Positions 1 through 5,571 of a stretch of 7,247 nucleotides of DNA are shown here, piece by piece. A program made the position numbers and the translations under genes. The stretch covers positions 1 through 7,247 of the forward strand of contig JAUVGM010000113.1 of assembly GCA_030593785.1 (NCBI GenBank), given 5' to 3'. Source of the DNA: Gammaproteobacteria bacterium (GTDB lineage Bacteria; Pseudomonadota; Gammaproteobacteria; UBA6429; Thiohalophilaceae). Each line of letters opens with the position of its first letter. The first letter of the stretch is position 1. The notes below the pieces were generated by a model that worked only from the letters and a program-made list of their open reading frames with translations, ran no database searches and was not told where the DNA came from.

Positions 1-2962
1 AGGCAATAACACCAATCATAGATGTTGCTGAAAATGACTGTCCCATTATCCAATGGCCCGGGAATACGCCCGCTAATCCAAGAGGTATTGCTGACATAGC
101 GACCAACGGAATACTAAATGAACGGTAATATGCCACTAACAATAAATAAATGAATGCGAGCGCAACAACCATTGCATTCCCCATTTCCCGGAACGTATCA
201 AGAGATAAACGAATCTCACCTTCCCATAACAATTTATAACCATCGATGGTATCGGGTACTTCAGGGTTAAATCCCAGGTTGCCTGTTTTAAGCGTACTGC
301 CATCACCCACTTCCATACCATCAATACGATTATCAAGATCTATTACCGCGTAGACGGGCGCCGTTGCCTTTAACTCTGCACCGACATAAGTCACCTGCTC
401 ATTATCTTTATGCATGATCGGACGATCTTGAGAAGCAGGTATAACCTTAACCAGTTCAGAAAGAGGAATTTTTTGACCTTTCTGATTGTGTATAAGAACT
501 CGAGAAAGCTCTAACTGATTAATTTCATACTCACGAGGAACATGCAAACGAATAGGAACTGAATTTTTTTCTCCCGGTATATGCATACGACCCATCTCGT
601 CACCAGCAACTAAGCGTCGTATAGATTGTGCAACTTGCGCAACCGATACACCGGACAATGCAGCTTTTTCCTTATCCACGACAAGACGATGCTGTAGCAC
701 ATCTTCAACTTGGGTATCCTGTACTTCGACCATGTCATACGTTTTTCTGAACTCTTCACTCACTTTGTCAGAAAGATTTCGTAATTTCACAGGATCAGTA
801 CCATAAATCTCTGCCAGAACGGTTGCCCGCACAGGTGGACCAGGAGGATCTTCCAAAAGTTTTACGGTACTTCCAGGATAGCGATTTTGAATTGTTTCAA
901 CCTCAGCGCGGAGTTGGCGAACGAGAATAATTGAACTAACATCACGTTCTGCTTTATCCGTTAAATTAACACGTATCTCAGCAACATAAGAACCACGCTT
1001 GTTACCGCTGCCTCGCAGTAAACCATTAAAATCAATCACACCAGCCTGACCGACCCAACTTTGATAGTTAGTGATATATGATTTCTTTCGTAACAGCTCA
1101 CCTAACTCACGCGTTATCTGATCTGTTTTTTCAATCGCAGTACTTTCTGGCATATCAATAGTGATATTGAATGTGTTTTTATTATCTTTCGGTAACAAAG
1201 CAAGTGCCACACCACCAGCCGAAAGCGGTCCGGTAATACCTTGTGGACGAAGGAACTGCCAGGCAGGCTGTAATATTGAGAGAATGATTAATACGATAAT
1301 GCCAAGAAAAGCATTACGACGAATTCTTGCGTTATCCAGCAAAGGACTTATGACCGTATGATACATTGTGTGTAAGCGATCTTTAGAATCATTATCTTCA
1401 AGATCATGTCCTTCAGATGGTTTAAGCCAACGATTCGCAGCCCATGGCGTAACAATATAAGCCACCAATAAAGAAGCCAACATAGCCACAGGAACATTAA
1501 AGGTCACAGGATTAAAATACTGCCCCATCATTCCTGATACAACTATCAATGCACCAAATACCAACATAACAGCAAACGTCGCGAGGTTAGTTGGATTACC
1601 AATCTCATTGGTAGCCAGCACGGTCACCTCTGCCTTATCTTTACCGCCAAGATTTTTATAATGACGATGTATGTTTTCAATCACCACTATCGCGGCATCC
1701 ACCAATAAACCCAGTGAGAGTATTAGCGCAAACAACGTTACCCTGTTAATGGTAAAACCAAATAAATAATCTGCACCAAGTGTCAGAGCCAAAATAAGCG
1801 GTACCGTGATACCGACGATTAACGCTTCTTTAAAACCTAAAAACAAAGCAATAACGATAAAGACAGAAAAAATTGCAATTCCTAAATGTTCAATCAGATT
1901 ATTAACTGCATGATCAGCCTTCTTACCATCATTACGCGTTACGACTAAGTGAACATCTTTTGGAATGAAGTTTTTTTCCATACGCTTAATACGATCAACA
2001 ATATCATCAACAACTAACACTGCATTAGTGCCCGCCTTTTTCGCAACAGCAAGAGTCACAGCCGCTATTTCAGGATCATGTGTACTGCCAAAACGTGAGT
2101 CTGCAGGTCCAAAAGCAAAACGTGATATTTTTTCACGCTCTACAGGAGGAGCATCAACGACCGTTGCTATATCAGCAAGATAAATAGGACGGCCATTATG
2201 CGCACCGACAATTAAACGACGAAGTTCATTAACTGAAGTTATAAAACCATCCAGATACAAAGTACTTATTTTGCCATCCTTAACACTGCTTCCTAATGGA
2301 GCAGCCAGATTATTGGCTTTGATCATGTTCTGTATTTGATCCAGTGGAATACCAAATGCCTGTAATCGCTCAGGATTAATTTCTATACGAACTTCCCGAT
2401 CATTCCCACCCTGAACAAAGGCCACTGAAACTTCTTTAATGCTACGCAGGCGTTCACTCATCCTGTCGGCGAGTCGCTTTAATGCATAGTCATCATATTT
2501 TTCTGAGGCTAAAGTAACAGTGAAGATTGGAACATCATCCACATCGATACTTTTAATAAGTGGTTCACTTGCATCTTTGGTGATGCGGTACCAATTTCCT
2601 AAAACACGATCATAGAGTTTGATCAGGGACATTTCCTTGTCTTCACCCACCTTAAATTGAACAGTAACAATAGCTAAAGAATTCATTGCCATTGAATAAA
2701 CATGATCAACACCTGTGAGTTCACTCACAATCGCTTCCAGCGGATTAACAACTAACTGTTCAACTTCTTTGGCGCTCGCACCTGGAAAAGTAACAAAAAT
2801 TTCTGCCGCAGGAACAATAATTTGTGGGTTTTCTTCCCTTGGCGTTAAGTTAACCGCAAGAGCACCCAAAAGAAGAGACGCCAACATAAACAATATTGTC
2901 AGCTTGGAACTGACAAATGTTTGCGCCAGCCAACCTGCTGGATTTATATTTGGCTTATTCAT
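1..2962 (-). CDS. RND-family efflux permease (AcrB/CusA-like), 3' end beyond the window
   Basis: Inner-membrane, proton-driven efflux permease of the RND superfamily (AcrB-type, COG0841), expected to work as a trimer with the adaptor encoded just upstream. I read 987 uninterrupted codons. TM1 lies at about residues 21-38, followed by a PREENPQI motif typical of one AcrB-like subgroup. The first periplasmic porter domain follows, then TM2-TM6 at about 360-505, TM7 at about 551-566, the second porter domain, and TM8-TM9 at about 925-967. The reading ends inside TM10, so roughly 100 residues (rest of TM10 to TM12) are missing. The TM4 motif is GLLVDAAIVVIEN with a single Asp (D422) where AcrB has an Asp pair; metal pumps such as CusA also have one. 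The ATG overlaps the adaptor's stop by 8 bases (ATGAATAA), which suggests translational coupling; its own SD is weak. The substrate (drug, solvent or metal) cannot be told from the sequence. The family call is secure. Confidence 0.96.
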   Translation of the reverse strand, partial: MNKPNINPAGWLAQTFVSSKLTILFMLASLLLGALAVNLTPREENPQIIVPAAEIFVTFPGASAKEVEQLVVNPLEAIVSELTGVDHVYSMAMNSLAIVTVQFKVGEDKEMSLIKLYDRVLGNWYRITKDASEPLIKSIDVDDVPIFTVTLASEKYDDYALKRLADRMSERLRSIKEVSVAFVQGGNDREVRIEINPERLQAFGIPLDQIQNMIKANNLAAPLGSSVKDGKISTLYLDGFITSVNELRRLIVGAHNGRPIYLADIATVVDAPPVEREKISRFAFGPADSRFGSTHDPEIAAVTLAVAKKAGTNAVLVVDDIVDRIKRMEKNFIPKDVHLVVTRNDGKKADHAVNNLIEHLGIAIFSVFIVIALFLGFKEALIVGITVPLILALTLGADYLFGFTINRVTLFALILSLGLLVDAAIVVIENIHRHYKNLGGKDKAEVTVLATNEIGNPTNLATFAVMLVFGALIVVSGMMGQYFNPVTFNVPVAMLASLLVAYIVTPWAANRWLKPSEGHDLEDNDSKDRLHTMYHTVISPLLDNARIRRNAFLGIIVLIILSILQPAWQFLRPQGITGPLSAGGVALALLPKDNKNTFNITIDMPESTAIEKTDQITRELGELLRKKSYITNYQSWVGQAGVIDFNGLLRGSGNKRGSYVAEIRVNLTDKAERDVSSIILVRQLRAEVETIQNRYPGSTVKLLEDPPGPPVRATVLAEIYGTDPVKLRNLSDKVSEEFRKTYDMVEVQDTQVEDVLQHRLVVDKEKAALSGVSVAQVAQSIRRLVAGDEMGRMHIPGEKNSVPIRLHVPREYEINQLELSRVLIHNQKGQKIPLSELVKVIPASQDRPIMHKDNEQVTYVGAELKATAPVYAVIDLDNRIDGMEVGDGSTLKTGNLGFNPEVPDTIDGYKLLWEGEIRLSLDTFREMGNAMVVALAFIYLLLVAYYRSFSIPLVAMSAIPLGLAGVFPGHWIMGQSFSATSMIGVIA

Positions 2963-3845
2963 CAACACCACCATCAGAATTGATTACATCACCATCACGC
3001 AAACCTATTTCATTTGCGTTAATAATTTTTTCACCGGCCTCTAAACCAGAAAGTACTTCAACACTTTTTGACCAAACCTTACCGAGTCTTAACCAGCGGA
3101 AATGAACATTGCTTTCGTTATCGATAACAAAGCTACCTTGAAGACCGCCACGTTCAATCAACGCAGTTTTTGGAATAACGAGAACATCTTCTGAACCTAT
3201 ACGAAAGCGGCTACGTCCAAACATGCCGGGGAATAAACCTTTCTTGCCTGGAAGTACAATTTTTACCCGGTAACGTCGTGCAACGGGATCACCAGAGCTT
3301 GCGATTCTGGCTACCGTTCCCAGAACTGAAGCATCCAGGGCATCGATATGCACAAAGACCTTTTCATTCACTTTTATTTTTCCAATACGGCTTTCTGATA
3401 CATATGTTTCAAATATAAATCCCTGATTTAAATTTATTGTCAAAATGGCAGCACGCGGAACAACCAGATCGCCAATTCTTTTATGGCGCGCCACTACGAC
3501 ACCTGTAACCGGGCTGACTATACGAATTTCCCGTTGTTTTTTACTCGTGCTCTGCAAAATTGCCAATGTTTGGCCTTTTGTAACTTTTTTGCCATTCACT
3601 ACCAGAATCTTACGCACCAAACCTGCAACCGGTGAAGCAATGTCGATACGTTGATCTGTAACCACCGAACCAGTTGAACTGTAATAAACCGGTTTATTTA
3701 CCCGCTCCGCTTTCGTAACAGGTAAATTCCAGGACTTGCTATTCGTCTTTACTGTCGAGCTATCATCTTCATCACTACAACCTGCAAGAGCAAAAAAACC
3801 TGTCATCAGGAAAGTTACTAACAATAATTGTTTACTTGTTTTCAT
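2955..3845 (-). CDS. RND efflux periplasmic adaptor lipoprotein (membrane fusion protein), hairpin-less
   Basis: Adaptor subunit (HlyD/AcrA-like) that would sit in the periplasm and couple the RND permease to an exit path. The 296-residue product starts with a lipoprotein signal peptide ending in LAGC, so Cys23 would be lipidated, followed by an acidic Ser/Asp linker. Two half-lipoyl motifs are clear: SPVAGLVRKILVVNGKKV at 71-88 and SPVTGVVVARHKRIGDLVV at 111-129. A beta-barrel follows at about 145-215 (LFPGMFGR at 204-211 is typical), then a membrane-proximal domain to about 290. The two lipoyl halves are joined by only about 12 residues (98-110), where AcrA has a coiled-coil hairpin of around 70 residues. 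The protein is accordingly shorter than the usual 370-400. The residue after the lipid Cys is Ser rather than Asp. The start ATG has the SD AAGGTG 8 bases upstream. It lies 26 bases after the repressor gene and overlaps the permease gene by 8 bases, which indicates one operon. Confidence 0.94.
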   Translation of the reverse strand: MKTSKQLLLVTFLMTGFFALAGCSDEDDSSTVKTNSKSWNLPVTKAERVNKPVYYSSTGSVVTDQRIDIASPVAGLVRKILVVNGKKVTKGQTLAILQSTSKKQREIRIVSPVTGVVVARHKRIGDLVVPRAAILTINLNQGFIFETYVSESRIGKIKVNEKVFVHIDALDASVLGTVARIASSGDPVARRYRVKIVLPGKKGLFPGMFGRSRFRIGSEDVLVIPKTALIERGGLQGSFVIDNESNVHFRWLRLGKVWSKSVEVLSGLEAGEKIINANEIGLRDGDVINSDGGVDE

Positions 3846-3871
3846 GAGTTAAACACCTTAGTTATATATTC

Positions 3872-4477
3872 TCAGTCAGCAGAAAAAGCTTTAGTTAAAA
3901 ACTTCATCACATGTTTAATAATATTTTGCGGATCATTATGCATAGGCTGCGCACCCGGTAAAAACCGAAGAATGGGTGCAGCCTCGAAGTGAAACATGAC
4001 TATTCCTATTATAGATACAGCCAGAAAATGAGGATCACAATCCGTATCCAGTTCTTCAAGTACACTCGTTATAGCCTGAAATGGAGCAGCAAATACTTCC
4101 TCTGCCACCAGCTTCAACCGGGGTTCATCACCATCAAGCATCTCTCTTTGCACCAACGCTCTAAAATCCGGATCAGCATCTATCAAAATAACGAAGCTAT
4201 TGATGAAATGTTCCAAGCGCTCTAACGGACTACCTTTCATATCCAAGATTGCCGTCATCGCAACAGCTTTATCACTAAAGGCATGCCTCATTACTTCAAG
4301 ATAAAGGTTTTCTTTATCGGTAAAGTGGTGATAAAGGGCAGCAGAACTCACCCCCACAGCCTTTGAGATATCGCGCATAGACACACCGCTGTACCCATTT
4401 GCAGCAAGCATGGGAATTGCCTTTTGCAAGATGTACTTGCGCGTATCACTCTTTTCAATAGTCTGATTTAATTTCAC
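3872..4477 (-). CDS. TetR-family transcriptional repressor of the efflux operon
   Basis: A 201-residue TetR/AcrR-type regulator. The N-terminal helix-turn-helix is clear: MRDISKAVGVSSAALYHHF at residues 34-52, with the recognition helix around SSAALYHHF, followed by the usual DKENLY. The helical C-terminal domain (about 75-195) should bind the inducer and form the dimer; it slightly resembles the CecR (YbiH) type, but I would not name it. I chose the GTG at 4477 as the start because TAAGGTGGT, close to a perfect Shine-Dalgarno, ends 4 bases before it. In-frame GTGs at 4486 and 4483 lie inside that SD and have none of their own; starting at 4486 would give 204 residues. It is the first gene of the operon with the adaptor and permease. 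A perfect inverted repeat directly upstream is its likely binding site, which implies autorepression. The family is certain, the exact start likely, the inducer unknown. Confidence 0.95.
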   Translation of the reverse strand: MKLNQTIEKSDTRKYILQKAIPMLAANGYSGVSMRDISKAVGVSSAALYHHFTDKENLYLEVMRHAFSDKAVAMTAILDMKGSPLERLEHFINSFVILIDADPDFRALVQREMLDGDEPRLKLVAEEVFAAPFQAITSVLEELDTDCDPHFLAVSIIGIVMFHFEAAPILRFLPGAQPMHNDPQNIIKHVMKFLTKAFSAD

Positions 4478-4481
4478 AAAC

Positions 4482-4490
4482 ACCACCTTA
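4482..4490 (-). promoter_or_regulatory. Ribosome binding site that fixes the tetR start
   Basis: On the minus strand this reads TAAGGTGGT, one mismatch from the full anti-16S complement TAAGGAGGT. It ends 4 bases before the GTG at 4477, and so selects that codon over the in-frame GTGs at 4486 and 4483. Its first four bases (TAAG) are also the last four of the inverted repeat, so a bound repressor would sit against the region encoding translation initiation. Confidence 0.75.
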
Positions 4491-4502
4491 ACGAACGTTA
4501 AG
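4487..4502. promoter_or_regulatory. Probable TetR operator (7-2-7 inverted repeat)
   Basis: CTTAACG, AA, CGTTAAG: two perfect 7-base arms around a 2-base centre, 16 bases in all. It starts 4 bases after the predicted -10 box of the repressor promoter, covers the expected transcription start, and runs into the Shine-Dalgarno. Size, symmetry and position are what is expected of a TetR-family operator. Binding by this particular repressor is inferred. Confidence 0.75.
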
Positions 4503-4506
4503 TAAG

Positions 4507-4534
4507 ATTCTAACTGAAATTATTAGCAATTCAA
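4507..4534 (-). promoter_or_regulatory. Predicted sigma70-type promoter of the tetR-adaptor-RND operon
   Basis: On the minus strand there is a -35 TTGAAT (4529-4534, 4 of 6 matches to TTGACA), a 16-base spacer, and a -10 TAGAAT (4507-4512, 5 of 6 matches to TATAAT). The predicted start lies near 4500, inside the inverted repeat, giving a leader of about 23 bases. The promoter and the operator support each other through their spacing. Confidence 0.6.
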
Positions 4535-4566
4535 ACAAATATTCAGAAAAAAATGACTTCAGATAT

Positions 4567-4608
4567 AGAGAAAGTGAAATTAATTACATCAAAATGTAAT
4601 TTTTCTCT
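4567..4608. repeat. Extended inverted repeat in the AT-rich fxsA-tetR gap
   Basis: The core at 4582-4601 is AATTACAT, CAAA, ATGTAATT: perfect 8-base arms with a 4-base loop. An outer pair, AGAGAAA (4567-4573) and TTTCTCT (4602-4608), extends it, leaving 8 unpaired bases on the left side only. It lies between the end of fxsA and the -35 box of the repressor promoter. It could be a second regulator site or part of an fxsA terminator. The T-rich tail is on the plus strand, which is the wrong direction for fxsA, so the role is open. The rest of the gap (4609-4666) is AT-rich with nothing clear. Confidence 0.5.
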
Positions 4609-4666
4609 TTAAAATCAATGGCTTTTAGTATTATTGTCGTTCGATAAGATTATTCAAAATAATGAT

Positions 4667-5146
4667 TTAGTCCAGATCTTTTCGTTCTTCACATTCACCC
4701 TCAATCACATTATTTTGTTGTGGGCGTGATTCAGCGGTTGTTTGTGAAGAACTTGATTGCGATGAATAAGAAGCATGCATGCCGGTTGCCATAAACATTC
4801 CTCGACGTAATAAATAAGCGGCAAGCGCTTTACGCACAGGAGGCATTAAGAAAAGAAAACCGATCGTGTCTGTAAAAAATCCCGGAGTAAGCAAAAAGGC
4901 GCCCGAGAGTAATAGAAAAATGCCTTCAACAAGAATAGTAGGAGGCAGTTGCCCTTGTGCCATATTTTGATTTAATCGTGTCCATGTCGACAAACCCTGC
5001 TGCCGCAATAGGCTGGCGCCAATAATTGCCGTGGCAATCACAATTAAAATGGTCCAGCCGGCGCCAATAATACCGCCTACCTGGAATAACAAATAAATCT
5101 CTAGAATGGGAACTGCTAAAAAGGCAATCAATAAAATCTGAAACAC
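4667..5146 (-). CDS. fxsA: FxsA-family inner-membrane protein
   Basis: A 159-residue membrane protein of the FxsA family (in E. coli, suppressor of F exclusion of phage T7; its cellular role is poorly understood). Hydrophobic segments lie at about 3-21, 26-47 and 72-110. The most conserved family stretch, LLTPGFFTDTIGFLFLMPPVR, is present at about 85-105, and the short C-terminal VIEGE motif is at 147-151. A Ser/Gln-rich, low-complexity cytoplasmic tail lies between (126-146). The start is GTG at 5146, with AGAGGA 7 bases upstream. It is transcribed away from cutA; the 190-base gap to the repressor start, which holds a separate promoter, suggests it is not part of the efflux operon, although read-through is possible. 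FxsA lying near cutA and dsbD is a recurring proteobacterial arrangement. Confidence 0.93.
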   Translation of the reverse strand: MFQILLIAFLAVPILEIYLLFQVGGIIGAGWTILIVIATAIIGASLLRQQGLSTWTRLNQNMAQGQLPPTILVEGIFLLLSGAFLLTPGFFTDTIGFLFLMPPVRKALAAYLLRRGMFMATGMHASYSSQSSSSQTTAESRPQQNNVIEGECEERKDLD

Positions 5147-5173
5147 TGCTTATTCCTCTACTAATGACTATCA

Positions 5174-5186
5174 CCCAAATCTTGGG
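5174..5186. repeat. Small inverted repeat between fxsA and cutA
   Basis: CCCAA, ATC, TTGGG: 5-base arms with a 3-base centre, in the 87-base divergent intergenic region. It lies just upstream of the predicted cutA -35 box and within the likely fxsA promoter or leader. It is short enough to be chance; a site for a shared regulator is possible. Confidence 0.3.
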
Positions 5187-5190
5187 GCAA

Positions 5191-5219
5191 TTAACCCGTT
5201 TGCAACCTCTAAATATACT
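5191..5219 (+). promoter_or_regulatory. Predicted sigma70-type promoter of cutA-dsbD
   Basis: TTAACC (5191-5196, 4 of 6 matches to the -35 consensus), a 17-base spacer, and TATACT (5214-5219, 5 of 6 matches to the -10). The start would fall near 5226, only about 8 bases before the cutA ATG, so the leader would be almost absent. That agrees with the lack of a clear Shine-Dalgarno before cutA. Confidence 0.45.
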
Positions 5220-5233
5220 GATATTGTATCGGG

Positions 5234-5569
5234 ATGCTAAAGGATAACTATATAATAGTGTTCAATACCTGCAACTCAGAGGATATAGCATCCTCAATAT
5301 CAGAAACGCTGGTCAGCAAAAAATTAGCTGCCTGTGTAAATATCGTAAAAGGTGTTGAGTCTGTTTACCAGTGGCAAGGAAAAATAGAACACGATAAAGA
5401 AATTTTATTAATAATAAAAACACGCCAGTCACTATTTGAACAGGTGCAAAACGCAATCCAGGAACTGCACGACTATGAACTTCCTGAAATCATCGCTGTC
5501 CCTATCGACATAGGTGAAAAGAACTATTTAAGCTGGATTCAATCATCCACATTAGCTACGGAAATATAA
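5234..5569 (+). CDS. cutA: CutA-family divalent-cation tolerance protein
   Basis: A 111-residue CutA1 protein, the usual family length. The family forms very stable PII-like trimers and was linked to copper/divalent metal tolerance in E. coli; the molecular role is not settled. Family landmarks are visible: KKLAACVNIV at 29-38, the SVYQWQGKI segment at 43-51, EILLIIKT at 56-63, the YELPEIIAVPI core at 81-91, and the end motif NYLSWI at 97-102. Cys13, Cys34 and His79 lie in positions comparable to metal-linked residues of E. coli CutA1, by eye only. The ATG at 5234 is the only sensible start; there is no strong SD. Its stop lies 2 bases before the dsbD ATG, so the two are one transcription unit, an arrangement also seen in E. 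coli. Confidence 0.95.
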   Translation: MLKDNYIIVFNTCNSEDIASSISETLVSKKLAACVNIVKGVESVYQWQGKIEHDKEILLIIKTRQSLFEQVQNAIQELHDYELPEIIAVPIDIGEKNYLSWIQSSTLATEI

Positions 5570-5571
5570 TA

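Noticed and set aside
2715..3044. Plus-strand open frame of 109 codons across the adaptor/permease junction
   Set aside because: It lies opposite two well-supported genes with clear family motifs, has no family resemblance and no good ribosome site; it is a shadow of the minus-strand coding.
3460..3620. Adaptor gene broken by deletion or frameshift
   Set aside because: Both lipoyl halves, the barrel and the C-terminal domain are in one uninterrupted frame, so the short linker seems a natural form rather than a pseudogene.
4477..4486. GTG at 4486 as the tetR start (204 residues)
   Set aside because: That codon lies within the Shine-Dalgarno and has none of its own; the GTG at 4477 is correctly spaced from TAAGGTGGT.
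4649..4663. ATTATT-CAA-AATAAT as an fxsA terminator
   Set aside because: The arms are only six A/T pairs and no T-run follows on the minus strand; this is expected by chance in such AT-rich DNA.
4926..5174. Alternative minus-strand frame overlapping fxsA
   Set aside because: It is out of frame with the recognisable FxsA protein; the FxsA frame carries all family motifs and a good SD.
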